A stretch of DNA of 64,000 bases from Novosphingobium nitrogenifigens DSM 19370 (GTDB lineage: Bacteria > Pseudomonadota > Alphaproteobacteria > Sphingomonadales > Sphingomonadaceae). This document shows, piece by piece, positions 45,594 to 55,636 of this stretch (position 1 is the stretch's first letter; every line of letters starts with the position of its first letter). The notes under the pieces were generated by a model. It was not told the origin of the DNA and searched no databases. It was given only the letters and a program-made list of their open reading frames with translations. The translations under genes and the position numbers were made by a program. Location of the stretch: positions 26,894-90,893 of the forward strand of contig NZ_GL876935.1 of assembly GCF_000192575.1 (NCBI RefSeq). The letters run 5' to 3'.

Positions 45594-46622
45594 ATGAAGG
45601 CGATCATGCTGACGCAACGTGGGGAACAGGGCGTCGCTCTGGTCGACACGGCACGGCCCGAGCCTGCGCCCGGCTGGGCTCTTGTGCGGATGCTCGCCGC
45701 CTCGGTGAATCGGGTCGATCTCTACATGCGCGATTCCGGCGTCGGGATCACGCATACCCTGCCCCTCATCATGGGTGTCGACGGCGTGGGCGAAGTGGTC
45801 GCGGCACCCCCGGCGTCGGGCCTTGCCCCCGGGGTTCGGGTCGCCTGTTATCCGGCCGAATTCTGCGGCGAATGTGCCGGATGCCTGTCGGGCAACCAGT
45901 CACTGTGCCGGACGCTGCGCATTCCCGGCGAACATCGCCACGGCACTTTCGCCGAATTCCTTGCCATGCCTACCCGCTCGCTCATCCCCCTGCCCGACGG
46001 CATGGCAGTGGAGGTCGCCGCCGCTCTCGGCGTCGCCGCTCTGACGGCATGGCGCATGGTACTGGGCAACGGGGCGCTCGGCCCGGGACAGACCGTACTG
46101 GTACAAGGCGCCGGCGGCGGCGTTGCCCATGCCGCCGTGCAATTGGCCCGCATGGTCGGCGCACGGGTCATCGCCACGACAACCGGCACCGCCAAGCTCG
46201 ACCATTTTGCCGCACGCGGCGTCGAAACGATCGACCACGCCCGTGACGACATCGTCGCCAGCGTCATGGCCATGACCGGCGGCGAAGGCGTCGATGTGGT
46301 GGTGGACACTGTCGGCGAACGAACCTGGCCCGCATCCCTGCGCTCGCTTGCCAAAGGTGGACGGCTGGTCACTTGCGGCGCCACCACCGGAGCCCATCCT
46401 TCGGCGGACATCCAGCGTCTCTTCGTCCGGCAGATTTCCGTCCACGGTTCGACCATGGGTTCGCTCGGCGACATGCGGCGGCTGATCCGCGCTGCGGCAC
46501 AAGGCCACTTTCAACTGGCGATCGACAGCGTGTTCCCGCTGACCGAGGTGCCCGCCGCCTTCGACCGGCTGGGTGCTCCCGACCGGCTCGGCAAGATCCT
46601 CATTTCCATCGCGAAGGACTGA
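45594..46622 (+). CDS. MDR-family alcohol dehydrogenase/quinone oxidoreductase
   Basis: This 342-residue medium-chain reductase has the four-Cys structural zinc set (CYPAEFCGECAGCLSGNQSLC), the NAD(P) motif VQGAGGGVAHAAVQLARMVGA and the inner VDTVGERTWPASLRSLAKGGRLV. The catalytic zinc pattern is weak, so it may be a reductase of the QOR group. AGGAGAGA precedes the ATG. It shares operator site B with the acyl-CoA dehydrogenase and is two bases ahead of badK. The exact role in the pathway is unclear. The larger open frame starting at 44721 is an antisense overlap. Confidence 0.82.
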   Translation: MKAIMLTQRGEQGVALVDTARPEPAPGWALVRMLAASVNRVDLYMRDSGVGITHTLPLIMGVDGVGEVVAAPPASGLAPGVRVACYPAEFCGECAGCLSGNQSLCRTLRIPGEHRHGTFAEFLAMPTRSLIPLPDGMAVEVAAALGVAALTAWRMVLGNGALGPGQTVLVQGAGGGVAHAAVQLARMVGARVIATTTGTAKLDHFAARGVETIDHARDDIVASVMAMTGGEGVDVVVDTVGERTWPASLRSLAKGGRLVTCGATTGAHPSADIQRLFVRQISVHGSTMGSLGDMRRLIRAAAQGHFQLAIDSVFPLTEVPAAFDRLGAPDRLGKILISIAKD

Positions 46623-46624
46623 CC

Positions 46625-47401
46625 ATGCCTTACGAAACCGTTCTGGTATCCCGTGAAGGGTCGGTGGGGATCATTACCCTGCACCGCCCCGAGGCGCTCA
46701 ACGCGCTCAATTTCCGCCTGACCAGCGAACTGTCCGACGCGGCGGCGGCGTTCGACGCCGACCCCACCATTGCGGCGATCGTCGTCACCGGCTCCCCCCG
46801 CGCCTTTGCCGCCGGGGCCGACATCAAGGAAATCCGCGACAAGACTTTTGCCGAGGTCTTTGACGAGGATTTCGTCACCGCCTCGTGGGAAGGCATTGCC
46901 CGCGTGCGCAAACCGACGATCGCGGCGGTTGCCGGTCATGCCGTTGGCGGGGGATGCGAACTCGCGCTGATGTGCGACATCGTCGTGGCGGCCGAAAACG
47001 CGCGCTTCGCTCTTCCCGAAACGACCGTGGGCGTGATCCCCGGCGCGGGCGGGACCCAACGCCTGACCCGCATTGCGGGCAAGGCTCTGGCGATGGACAT
47101 GATCCTGACCGGGCGGGCGCTCACCGCTGCCGAAGCCCTTGCCCACGGCCTTGTCAGCCGCATGGTTCCGACCGGCGAGGAACTATCCGAAGCGATCGGA
47201 ATCGGCGAACGCATCGCCCGATCCTCACGCCCGATCCTGCGGCTGGCCAAGGAGGCCGTGAACAAGGCCTATGAGACCCATCTTTCCGAAGGGCTCTATG
47301 TCGAGCGGCGCCTGCTCTATGCGACGTTCGCGCTGGAAGACCGCAAGGAAGGCATGACCGCCTTCACCGAAAAACGCACGCCGCACTTCCGTCATCGCTG
47401 A
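46625..47401 (+). CDS. badK: Enoyl-CoA hydratase, BadK-like (cyclohex-1-ene-carboxyl-CoA hydratase)
   Basis: This 258-residue crotonase has the oxyanion segment FAAGADIKEIRD, GHAVGGGCELALMCDIVVAAENARFALPETTVGVIPGAGGTQRLTR with the two catalytic Glu, and FTEKRTPHFRH at the end. The length equals that of R. palustris BadK. It would hydrate cyclohex-1-ene-1-carboxyl-CoA to the 2-hydroxy form, filling the step between aliB and badH. Generic enoyl-CoA hydratase activity cannot be excluded from sequence alone. Confidence 0.78.
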   Translation: MPYETVLVSREGSVGIITLHRPEALNALNFRLTSELSDAAAAFDADPTIAAIVVTGSPRAFAAGADIKEIRDKTFAEVFDEDFVTASWEGIARVRKPTIAAVAGHAVGGGCELALMCDIVVAAENARFALPETTVGVIPGAGGTQRLTRIAGKALAMDMILTGRALTAAEALAHGLVSRMVPTGEELSEAIGIGERIARSSRPILRLAKEAVNKAYETHLSEGLYVERRLLYATFALEDRKEGMTAFTEKRTPHFRHR

Positions 47402-47410
47402 AAAGGGGAG

Positions 47411-47439
47411 CGCCCCGGACGCAAGGACCGTCCGGGGCG
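47411..47439. terminator. Terminator between convergent catabolic operons
   Basis: CGCCCCGGACG and CGTCCGGGGCG form a perfect 11-bp stem around seven bases. It lies between the badK and aldolase stops and lacks a T-run on either strand. Confidence 0.78.
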
Positions 47440-47448
47440 GCATTCCCA

Positions 47449-48495
47449 TCAGAGCGCGCCTTCCTTGGCGAGGTCGAGCGCGATGTCCACGATCATGTCT
47501 TCCTGACCGCCGACCATCTTGCGACGACCGACTTCAGCGAGGATCGAGCGGGTATCGACGCCATAGTCCTTGGCCGCCTTTTCCGCATGACGCAGGAACG
47601 AGGAATAGACCCCGGCATAGCCCAGCGTCAGCGTTTCGCGATCGACCTGGACCGGGCGATCCTGCAAAGGCCGGACCAGCTCGTCGGCCGCATCCATCAG
47701 CGCATAGAGATCGCAACCATGGTTCCAGCCATAGCGATCGGCCGCCGCGATGAAGACTTCGAGTGGCGCATTGCCCGCGCCCGCGCCCATCCCGGCGAGC
47801 GAGGCATCGACGCGCACCGCACCGTTCTGCACCGCGATCAACGAGTTCGCGACGCCGAGCGAGAGGTTGTGGTGCGCATGGACGCCGCGCTGGGTCTCCG
47901 GCTTGAGCACGCGATCATAGGCCTGAAGCCGGGCGGCATAGTCGTCCATGTTCATGGCCCCGCCGCTGTCGGTGACATAGACGCAATGCGCGCCGTATTC
48001 CTCCATCAGCTTGGCTTGCTTGGCCAGTGCCTCGGGACTGGTCATGTGGCTCATCATGAGGAAGCCCGAAACGTCCATGCCGAAACCGCGCGCGGCCTCG
48101 ATATGCTGCTTCGACACGTCCGCCTCGGTGCAGTGGGTGGCGACGCGCACACTGCGCACGCCCATGTCATAGGCATGTTTCAGGTCGTGAACCGTGCCGA
48201 TGCCGGGCAGAAGCAGCGTGGTCAGCACCGAATGCTCGAGCACTTCGGCCACGGCCCCGATCCAGTCCCAGTCGGTAAAGGCACCGAAGCCGTAGTTGAA
48301 CGAGGAACCGTTGATACCGTCGCCATGGGCAACTTCGATGGCATCGACCTTGGCCGCATCGAGCGCCTTGGCGATCGCCTTGACGTGGTCGAGGCTATAC
48401 TGGTGACGGATGGCGTGCATGCCGTCGCGCAGAGTGACGTCCTGGATGTAGAGCTTCTGCGTCCGGGGATCGTTGAAGGAACCGTTGAGTGTCAT
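47449..48495 (-). CDS. mhpE: 4-Hydroxy-2-oxovalerate aldolase
   Basis: This 348-residue DRE-TIM aldolase splits 4-hydroxy-2-oxovalerate into pyruvate and acetaldehyde. Visible are [34 protein letters not shown], and the metal-binding [14 protein letters not shown]. It forms a channelled complex with the acylating dehydrogenase, whose gene overlaps its start by 4 bp. It is the last gene of the meta-cleavage lower pathway trio. Confidence 0.97.
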   Translation of the reverse strand: MTLNGSFNDPRTQKLYIQDVTLRDGMHAIRHQYSLDHVKAIAKALDAAKVDAIEVAHGDGINGSSFNYGFGAFTDWDWIGAVAEVLEHSVLTTLLLPGIGTVHDLKHAYDMGVRSVRVATHCTEADVSKQHIEAARGFGMDVSGFLMMSHMTSPEALAKQAKLMEEYGAHCVYVTDSGGAMNMDDYAARLQAYDRVLKPETQRGVHAHHNLSLGVANSLIAVQNGAVRVDASLAGMGAGAGNAPLEVFIAAADRYGWNHGCDLYALMDAADELVRPLQDRPVQVDRETLTLGYAGVYSSFLRHAEKAAKDYGVDTRSILAEVGRRKMVGGQEDMIVDIALDLAKEGAL

Positions 48496-49445
48496 GCCAC
48501 TTCTCCCACGAAATGGCGCAGCGCGATCTTTTCGGCGGTCCTGAACGCCGCCGACGTCATGATGTCGAGATTGCCCGCATAAGCGGGCAGGTAATGCGCC
48601 GCCCCTTCGACCTCGAGGAAGACCGTGACCTTGAGCCCGGTGAAATCGGTCTGTCCGGTTGCGGCCATTTCGGGAATGTGCAGCGGCCGGTTCGATCCGA
48701 TGTGCTCGAACTGCACCGCCTGCTTCAGGCGATAGCCCGGAACATAGCCCTGCACTTGCGCCACCATGTCCTCGACGCTCTTGCGGATCGCTTCGGGATC
48801 GGCCTCTTCACACAGGCAATAGACCGTATCGCGCATGATCAGCGGCGGTTCGGCGGGATTGAGAATGATGATCGCCTTGCCCCGCGTGGCGCCGCCGACC
48901 TTGACGATGGCTTCGCTGGTGGTCTCGGTGAATTCATCGATATTGGCCCGCGTGCCGGGGCCCGCCGACTTCGACGAGATCGAGGCGACGATTTCGCCGT
49001 AGTGCACTTTGGCGACGCGATTGACTGCCGCGACCATCGGGATCGTCGCCTGCCCGCCGCACGTCACCATGTTGACGTTGAGCGCGTCGAGATTGGCGTC
49101 CCCGTTGACCGACGGGATCGTGTAAGGCCCGATCGCAGCGGGCGTGAGGTCGATCACGCGCTTGCCATGCGCCTGCAGAATCTCGTTGTTGCGCTTGTGC
49201 GCGCCTGCACTGGTCGCGTCAAAGACGATGCCGATGTCCTTGAACTCGGGCATCGCGACAAGGCCGTCGATCCCCTCGTGCGTGGTCGCGACACCCATGC
49301 GCTGGGCGCGGGCGAGACCGTCCGAGGCCGGATCGATCCCGACCATGACACCCATTTCCAGCACCTTGGACAGGCGCATGATCTTGATCATCAGGTCGGT
49401 GCCGATATTGCCCGAGCCGATAATGGCCACCTTGATCTTACCCAT
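48492..49445 (-). CDS. mhpF: Acetaldehyde dehydrogenase (acylating)
   Basis: At 317 aa, it converts acetaldehyde, NAD+ and CoA to acetyl-CoA. Motifs are [22 protein letters not shown] and the catalytic Cys in [19 protein letters not shown]. The start at MGKIKV is chosen over 49478. The pair with the aldolase and the hydratase upstream is the standard order of the aromatic meta-cleavage lower pathway. Confidence 0.97.
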   Translation of the reverse strand: MGKIKVAIIGSGNIGTDLMIKIMRLSKVLEMGVMVGIDPASDGLARAQRMGVATTHEGIDGLVAMPEFKDIGIVFDATSAGAHKRNNEILQAHGKRVIDLTPAAIGPYTIPSVNGDANLDALNVNMVTCGGQATIPMVAAVNRVAKVHYGEIVASISSKSAGPGTRANIDEFTETTSEAIVKVGGATRGKAIIILNPAEPPLIMRDTVYCLCEEADPEAIRKSVEDMVAQVQGYVPGYRLKQAVQFEHIGSNRPLHIPEMAATGQTDFTGLKVTVFLEVEGAAHYLPAYAGNLDIMTSAAFRTAEKIALRHFVGEVA

Positions 49446-49450
49446 GGATT

Positions 49451-50233
49451 TCAGCCCTTTGCGTAAGTGAAGCTGCACGTGCCGATGCCGCCGACGCGGG
49501 CAACGACATGATCGCCGGGATTGAGCGGAACCATCGGCCCCAGGGCCCCGGCCAGAAGCACGTCCCCGGCCTTGAGCGGTTCGCCGCGCGCGGCAAGCGT
49601 GCTCGCAAGCCAGGCAGCAGCGTTGAGCGGATTGCCCAGAGCGGCCGCACCGACCCCGACCGAGACGATCTCGCCGTTCACTTCCATCACCATCCCGGCG
49701 GTGTAGATATCCGTCCCTTCGAGCGAACGCCCTTCGTCGGCGAGCACGAAGAAGGCGGACGAGCCGTTGTCGGCAACCGTGTCGGCGAACGTGATCTTCC
49801 AGTCGGCAATGCGGGAATCGACGATCTCGATCGCCGCATGAACCGAGGAAACCGCCGCAGCCACGTCGTCCGCGGTCGTTTCCGCCGAAGGCAGATCGGT
49901 GCCGAGAATGAAGGCGATCTCGGCTTCGGCCTTGGGCTGGATGCAGCTTCCCGCAGGCAGCACGCCGCCGTCAGCCACGCGCATGTCGTCGAACAGCACG
50001 CCGAAATCGGGCTGATCCACGCCGAGCTGCTTCTGCACGGCCTTGGCCGTCAGGCCCGCCTTGCGGCCGACGATCTGCCGTCCCTGTGCTTCCCAGAAGC
50101 GGGTGTTGATTTCCTGAACCCCATAGGCCCCGACCACATCGACCGGATCGAGATAATCGCGCAAGGGCGCAACCACGCCCCCGGTATAAGCGTCGCGCAG
50201 CAGCTTTGCCGCCGCTTCCCAGGTCTCACTCAT
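49451..50233 (-). CDS. mhpD: 2-Hydroxypenta-2,4-dienoate (2-keto-4-pentenoate) hydratase
   Basis: At 260 aa, it belongs to the fumarylacetoacetate-hydrolase-related hydratase family. It hydrates 2-hydroxypenta-2,4-dienoate to 4-hydroxy-2-oxovalerate. Visible are [43 protein letters not shown] and [35 protein letters not shown]. The gene leads the three-gene operon, 5 bp before mhpF, and is divergent from an IclR regulator. No ring-cleavage dioxygenase is within the window. Confidence 0.94.
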   Translation of the reverse strand: MSETWEAAAKLLRDAYTGGVVAPLRDYLDPVDVVGAYGVQEINTRFWEAQGRQIVGRKAGLTAKAVQKQLGVDQPDFGVLFDDMRVADGGVLPAGSCIQPKAEAEIAFILGTDLPSAETTADDVAAAVSSVHAAIEIVDSRIADWKITFADTVADNGSSAFFVLADEGRSLEGTDIYTAGMVMEVNGEIVSVGVGAAALGNPLNAAAWLASTLAARGEPLKAGDVLLAGALGPMVPLNPGDHVVARVGGIGTCSFTYAKG

Positions 50234-50329
50234 GCATTCACGTCCTCTCCAGACCGCTGGCTCTCCAGACCGCAGGACTATTTTTTAGGCGCAAGGGGGT
50301 CTTGGCACCAGCCACAGGCCGCGCCAATA

Positions 50330-50344
50330 TCTCAACATATGAGA
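50330..50344. promoter_or_regulatory. Inverted repeat at the IclR start
   Basis: TCTCA-N5-TGAGA is a perfect five-base inverted repeat over the IclR start codon, in the divergent region with mhpD. It is a possible autoregulatory site, by symmetry and place only. Confidence 0.35.
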
Positions 50345-51097
50345 AAGCAGATTCCCCTTCTTGCCGCCACCAGCCGTGCTCTTGCCATGCTTGAAGCCGT
50401 GATCGAGGACGGCGGCGCGAGCAGCGTTTCGGCCCTTGCCCGCAAGCATGACGTGCCTGTCGCGACCGCGCACCGACAAGTCGCAACGCTGGTTTCCGAA
50501 GGGTTTCTTGCCCCCACCGGCGGCGGGCGCCACATCGCGGGGCCCCGCCTGCGCGCCATTCTTGCGCGTGTCGATGACAAGCAGCTGGTGACCAATGTTG
50601 CAGCTCCCCTGCTCCATCGCCTTGCTGCCCGGACGGGCGCCGTGGTGCAACTGGGCACGTTCGAGAATGACATGGTGACCTATCGGATCAAGACCGGCGA
50701 AGGCGCCAATTCGCTGTTCACCAAAGTCGACATGCAGCTCGAAGCCTATTGCTCGGGAATCGGCAAGGTCCTGCTTGCCCATCTGCCCCAGGCCCAGCGC
50801 GACGCCTATCTTGCCGGGGGGCCTTTCGTTGCCCTCACCGAAACGACGATCACCGATCCGGCCGATCTTGCCCACGAACTCGAACAAGTGGCCAAGGCCG
50901 GATATGCCGAGGATCGGGGCGAAATCGATCCGGCCATTTCCTGCGTCGCGGTCCCCATCCGCCGTCCGGACGGCAGCGTTCCTGCCGCCATCTCGGTTTC
51001 GCGCCTGCGCGGCAAAGGCGGCATGAAGACCGACGCGGTGCTGGCTGCGCTCCACACCACGGCCGCCGAGATCGAGAAGTCCTGCTTCAGCTCGTGA
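50339..51097 (+). CDS. IclR-family regulator of the lower meta-pathway
   Basis: This 252-residue protein has an IclR HTH (SRALAMLEAVIEDGGASSVSALARKHDVPVATAHRQVATLVSEGFL) and the ligand domain with YCSGIGKVLLAHL and AISCVAVPIRRPDGSVPAAISVS. IclR proteins often activate or repress catabolic operons in response to an aromatic or keto acid. It is divergent from mhpDFE and probably controls that operon. The frame is open to 49508, but the residues before 50339 are antisense to mhpD. Confidence 0.88.
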   Translation: MRKQIPLLAATSRALAMLEAVIEDGGASSVSALARKHDVPVATAHRQVATLVSEGFLAPTGGGRHIAGPRLRAILARVDDKQLVTNVAAPLLHRLAARTGAVVQLGTFENDMVTYRIKTGEGANSLFTKVDMQLEAYCSGIGKVLLAHLPQAQRDAYLAGGPFVALTETTITDPADLAHELEQVAKAGYAEDRGEIDPAISCVAVPIRRPDGSVPAAISVSRLRGKGGMKTDAVLAALHTTAAEIEKSCFSS

Positions 51098-51261
51098 GCG
51101 ACAGCCGATCCCGCGCATTGTGCGCAGTTTGTACCAGACTTTGACGAGATGACATTTATTTAAGGCCAAGGAGGAGCTTGCGCGACGGGCGCGGGTAAAG
51201 CAACGAGCACTGTCGGGCCGGAAGCCCATCCCCCTTTCCGTCCTGCCCCGGAGCCTCCCTG

Positions 51262-54200
51262 ATGTTTGATATCGTGAAGATTGCACTGCATCGTCCGTTG
51301 ACGTTCATCGTCATGGCGATTCTGATCGCGATCTTCGGTGTGATCTCCGCCGTGCGTGCGCCGATCGACATGTTCCCCGAAATCCGCATCCCGGTGATCG
51401 CGGTTGCCTGGGGCTATTCCGGGCTCAACCCGCAGGACATGACCGATCGTATCGTCACACCCTATGAACGGGCGCTGACCACGACCGTCAACAATATCGA
51501 ACACATCGAAAGCCAGTCGATGGTCGGTATCGGCATCGTGAAAATCTATTTCCAGCCGGGTACCAACATCGCCACTGCCAATGCGCAGGTCACCGCCATT
51601 TCGCAGACCTTGCTGCGCCAGTTGCCGCCCGGAACGACGCCGCCGCTGATCCTCAACTACAACGCCTCGACCGTGCCCATCCTGCAATTGGCGCTGTCGG
51701 GCGCGGGGATGAGCGAACAACAGTTGTTCGACATGGGCCAGAACCAGATCCGGCCCCAGCTCGTCACCATTCCCGGACTTGCCATGCCGTTCCCCTCGGG
51801 CGGCAAGATGCGCCAGGTCCAGGTCGATCTCGACCCGTCCGCGCTTCAGTCCAAGGGGCTGTCGGCACAGGACGTCTCGGACGCGATCGCCGCGCAGAAC
51901 CAGATCAATCCGGCCGGTTTCGTCAAGATCGGGCCGACGCAGTACAGCGTCCGGCTGAACAACGCGCCGACCTCGATCGAGGCGCTCAACGACTTGCCGG
52001 TCAAGGTCGTCAACGGCGCGACCATCACCATGCGCGACGTCGCCCACGTCCGCGATGGGGCTCCGCCGCAGACCAACGTCGTCCACGTCAACGCGCGCCG
52101 CTCGGTCTTGCTGACCGTGCTCAAGAACGGTGCGACCTCGACGCTGTCGATCATCGACGGGGTCAAGACGCGCCTGCCCAAAGTCGTTGTCGGCCTTCCT
52201 GATTCGCTCAAGGTCCTGGTCGTCGGCGACCAGTCGGTCTTCGTGCGCGCCGCCGTGTCGGGGGTCGTTCGCGAAGGCCTGATCGCGGCAGGCCTCACCA
52301 GCCTGATGATCCTGCTGTTTCTCGGCTCGGTCCGCTCGACGCTCATCATCGTCACCTCGATCCCGCTGGCTGTGCTGGCCGCGATCGCAACGCTCTATGT
52401 CTTTGGCGAGACGCTCAACGTGATGACGCTGGGCGGGCTGGCGCTCGCGGTCGGGCTGCTCGTCGACGAAGCGACCGTCACCATCGAGAACATCAACTGG
52501 CACCTCGAACAGGGCAAGGGCGTGATCGAATCGATCACCGACGGCGCCGCGCAGATTGTCGTTCCGGCCTTCGTCTCGATGTTGTGCATCTGCATCGTGT
52601 TCGTGCCGATGTTCTTCCTGCCCGGCGTTGCGGGCTACCTCTTCGTGCCGATGGCGCTGGCGGTCGTGTTCTCGATGATGGCGAGCTTTATCCTGTCGCG
52701 CACGCTGGTCCCGACCATGGCGATGTACCTGCTCAAGCCGCATGAGCCCCATGCCGTCCATACCGGCATCTCGGCGTTCTTCGTCGGCATCCAGCGCGGG
52801 TTCGAAGGCCACTTCGAACGCCTTCGCGCCGGCTACATCGGCCTGCTGCGGCTGGCCCTTGCCGGACGGCAGCGGTTCGTCATCGGCTTTCTCCTTGCCA
52901 TGGTCGCTTCGTTCGGGCTGCTGCCGTTCCTGGGCAGCAATTTCTTCCCCTCGGTCGATTCCGGCCAGATCCTGATGCACGTGCGCGTGCCGATGGGATC
53001 GCGGATCGAGGAAACCTCCGCCCGGTTCGACCGCATCGGCCTTGCCATCCGCGAAATCATCCCGCCTGCCGAACTGACCTCGATCACCGACAACATCGGC
53101 CTTCCGGTCAGCGCGATCAACGTGACCTACAACAACAGCGGCACGATCGGATCGCAGGACGGCGACATCATGATCACCATGGGCGAAGGGCACGAGCCCA
53201 CCGCCGGCGTGATTGCCCGCCTGCGCCGCGAATTGCCGCGCCGCTTCCCCGGCACGACATTCGCGTTCCTGCCTGCCGACATCACCAGCCAGATCTTGAA
53301 TTTCGGGAGCCCCGCGCCGATCGACGTTCAGGTTTCCGCGCGCGATCCCAAGGCCGCGCGCGCCTTTGCCGAAAAGATCCTGGCCGCCATCGGCTCGGTT
53401 CCCGGCATCGCCGACACCCGTATCCAGCAGCCGCAAAGCTCGCCGGAATTCAACATCGACGTCAACCGCTCGCGCATCGGGCAATATGGCGTGACCGAGC
53501 GCGACGTGACCAACAGCCTGGCGAACGCGCTGGCGGGGACGTCGCAGGTGGCACCGGTCTATTTCGTCAACCCGAACAACGGCGTGCAATATCCCGTCGT
53601 CGCGCAGGCGCCGGAATACCTCGTCGATTCGGTCAATTCGCTCGCCAATGTCCCCGTCTCGGGTCAGGCGGGCAGCGCGAGCCAGTTGCTGGGCGGCGTG
53701 GCACAGATCCGCCGGACCGCGACCCCGGCGGTAATCTCGCACTACAACATCCAGCCCGTGTTCGACGTCTATGCGACGACCTCGGGCCGCGATCTGGGCG
53801 GCGTTGCGGGCGACATCAACAAGGTTCTGGCCAAGCTTACCAAGGACCAGCCCAAGGGCGTGACCGTCACCATTCGCGGCCAGTACGAAACGATGAACAC
53901 CGCCTTCATCGGGCTGGGTCTCGGGATCATCGGGGCGATCGCGCTGATCTACCTGCTGATCGTCGTCAATTTCCAGAGCTGGCTCGACCCGCTGGTCATC
54001 ATCTCGGCCCTGCCCGCCGCGCTTGCCGGGATCATCTGGATGCTGTTCGTGTCGGGAACCACGCTTTCGGTCCCCGCGCTGACCGGCGCGATCATGTGCA
54101 TGGGCATTGCAACGGCGAACTCGATCCTCGTCATCAGCTTTGCCCGCGAACGCCTTGTCGCGACCGGCGATGCGACCATGGCCGCGATCGAGGCCGGGAT

Positions 54201-54438
54201 CGTCCGTTTCCGCCCGGTGCTGATGACCGCGCTTGCCATGGTCATCGGCATGGTGCCCATGGCACTCGGCCTTGGCGAAGGCGGCGAACAGAATGCCCCG
54301 CTCGGCCGTGCGGTCATCGGCGGCCTGCTCTTTGCCACCGTCGCCACGCTGATGTTCGTGCCTGTCGTGTTCAGCATTGCCCATCGCCGCCGCGTCGGCA
54401 ACCAACCTTCTCTTGAACCGGTGCCCTCCCATGTCTGA
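51262..54438 (+). CDS. RND efflux permease
   Basis: At 1058 aa it has the RND layout of two six-helix halves with large periplasmic loops. It starts MFDIVKIALHRPLTFIVMAILIAIFGV. The proton-relay region reads VGLLVDEATVTIENINWHLEQG, with Asp402-Glu403 where AcrB has Asp-Asp. Other cues are GLIAAGLTSLMILLFLGSVRSTLIIVTSIPLA and ALTGAIMCMGIATANSILVISFARE. Substrate is unknown. It is the first gene of an operon with the adaptor and outer-membrane factor, and GAGCCTCCC precedes the start. Confidence 0.96.
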   Translation: MFDIVKIALHRPLTFIVMAILIAIFGVISAVRAPIDMFPEIRIPVIAVAWGYSGLNPQDMTDRIVTPYERALTTTVNNIEHIESQSMVGIGIVKIYFQPGTNIATANAQVTAISQTLLRQLPPGTTPPLILNYNASTVPILQLALSGAGMSEQQLFDMGQNQIRPQLVTIPGLAMPFPSGGKMRQVQVDLDPSALQSKGLSAQDVSDAIAAQNQINPAGFVKIGPTQYSVRLNNAPTSIEALNDLPVKVVNGATITMRDVAHVRDGAPPQTNVVHVNARRSVLLTVLKNGATSTLSIIDGVKTRLPKVVVGLPDSLKVLVVGDQSVFVRAAVSGVVREGLIAAGLTSLMILLFLGSVRSTLIIVTSIPLAVLAAIATLYVFGETLNVMTLGGLALAVGLLVDEATVTIENINWHLEQGKGVIESITDGAAQIVVPAFVSMLCICIVFVPMFFLPGVAGYLFVPMALAVVFSMMASFILSRTLVPTMAMYLLKPHEPHAVHTGISAFFVGIQRGFEGHFERLRAGYIGLLRLALAGRQRFVIGFLLAMVASFGLLPFLGSNFFPSVDSGQILMHVRVPMGSRIEETSARFDRIGLAIREIIPPAELTSITDNIGLPVSAINVTYNNSGTIGSQDGDIMITMGEGHEPTAGVIARLRRELPRRFPGTTFAFLPADITSQILNFGSPAPIDVQVSARDPKAARAFAEKILAAIGSVPGIADTRIQQPQSSPEFNIDVNRSRIGQYGVTERDVTNSLANALAGTSQVAPVYFVNPNNGVQYPVVAQAPEYLVDSVNSLANVPVSGQAGSASQLLGGVAQIRRTATPAVISHYNIQPVFDVYATTSGRDLGGVAGDINKVLAKLTKDQPKGVTVTIRGQYETMNTAFIGLGLGIIGAIALIYLLIVVNFQSWLDPLVIISALPAALAGIIWMLFVSGTTLSVPALTGAIMCMGIATANSILVISFARERLVATGDATMAAIEAGIVRFRPVLMTALAMVIGMVPMALGLGEGGEQNAPLGRAVIGGLLFATVATLMFVPVVFSIAHRRRVGNQPSLEPVPSHV

Positions 54439-55636
54439 TCTGCATTCGCCCGTCGATCTCGACGCCCCCCTTCCTGACGGCCGCCGTCTCGGACGTCTGG
54501 GCATCCTGCTGGCCGTCGGCGCGGTCGGGGCTGCGGCTCTGGGCATTGCCCTGCGCGAACGCTCGGTCACCACGGCGGGCGAGGAAGCGCGCACGGCCGC
54601 AGTTTCCGATGTCGCGGTGGTCCATCCCATGCCGGCCGCCCCCAGCGACGAAATCGTCCTGCCCGGGCAGATCCAGGCCTGGAACAACGCGGCGATCAAC
54701 GCGCGGACCAATGGCTATGTCCGGACCTGGCTTGCCGACATCGGCGACCATGTCCACGAAGGACAGCCGCTCGCCGTCCTCGACGCGCCGGAAGTCGATC
54801 AGGCGCTGGCCCAGGCCGAAGCCGATTACCAGACCGCGCTTGCCAACCAGCGCCTTGCCGCAACGACGGCCCACCGCTGGACCCAGTTGCTCGGACAGGA
54901 TGCCGTCTCGCGACAGGAAAACGACGAGAAGCAGGGCGACCTTGCGGCAAAATCCGCGCTCGCCAATTCCGCGCTCGCCAATGTGAAGCGTCTTCGCGCG
55001 ATGCAGGGGTTCGAACGGGTCTATGCGCCGTTCGACGGCGTCGTGACCAGCCGCGCGGCGCAGATCGGCGCTCTCGTCGTCACCGGCAATGCCACGGCCC
55101 AGCCGCTGTTCACGGTTGCCGACGTCCATCGCATGCGCGTCTATGTCCGCGTGCCGCAGAACTATTCGGCGATGATCCATCCCGGCATTTCGGCAAGCCT
55201 GATCCTGCCCGAATTTCCGGGCCGGGAATTCAACGCGGACCTGACGCGCTCGGCCAATGCGGTCGACACCCAGTCGGGCTCGGTCCTCGTCGAATTGCAG
55301 GCCGACAATGGCGAGCGTCTGCTCAAGCCCGGCGCCTTTACCCAGGTCCATTTCCACGCCTCGGGCAGCGTCGGCACGCTCGCCCTGCCCGGCAGCGCCA
55401 TTCTCTATGGCTCGGACGGCCCGCGCGTCGCCGTGGTGGACAAGAGCGGCAAGGTCGCCATGCGCAAGGTCATGATTCTGCGCGACGAAGGCAATCAGGT
55501 GCGCGTCAACGGCGCCATCACCGCCTCGGATTCAGTCGTCGACACGCCCCCCGACGCCATCCACGACGGGCAGCAGGTGCGCGTGACGCAAGTCCTTCAC
55601 CCGCAGGACGATGCCAAGGGCAAGCCGCATGGCTGA
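54431..55636 (+). CDS. RND periplasmic adaptor (membrane fusion) protein
   Basis: At 401 aa it has one N-terminal membrane helix (LGRLGILLAVGAVGAAALGIAL), a lipoyl/hairpin domain (NARTNGYVRTWLADIGDHVHEGQPLAVLDAPEVDQALAQAEADYQTAL) and a beta-barrel domain. It links the permease to the outer-membrane factor. The start overlaps the permease stop by eight bases. The order permease-adaptor-OMF differs from the common adaptor-permease-OMF. Confidence 0.94.
   Translation: MSDLHSPVDLDAPLPDGRRLGRLGILLAVGAVGAAALGIALRERSVTTAGEEARTAAVSDVAVVHPMPAAPSDEIVLPGQIQAWNNAAINARTNGYVRTWLADIGDHVHEGQPLAVLDAPEVDQALAQAEADYQTALANQRLAATTAHRWTQLLGQDAVSRQENDEKQGDLAAKSALANSALANVKRLRAMQGFERVYAPFDGVVTSRAAQIGALVVTGNATAQPLFTVADVHRMRVYVRVPQNYSAMIHPGISASLILPEFPGREFNADLTRSANAVDTQSGSVLVELQADNGERLLKPGAFTQVHFHASGSVGTLALPGSAILYGSDGPRVAVVDKSGKVAMRKVMILRDEGNQVRVNGAITASDSVVDTPPDAIHDGQQVRVTQVLHPQDDAKGKPHG

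Noticed and set aside
49508..50338. The N-terminal extension of the IclR frame
   Set aside because: It is antisense to mhpD, and IclR homology starts only after position 50339.
51160..54711. A minus-strand open frame of about 1183 codons opposite the RND permease
   Set aside because: It is antisense to a clear RND permease. Its translation is low-complexity Arg/Asp/His-rich, which is typical of the mirror frame of high-GC coding sequence.
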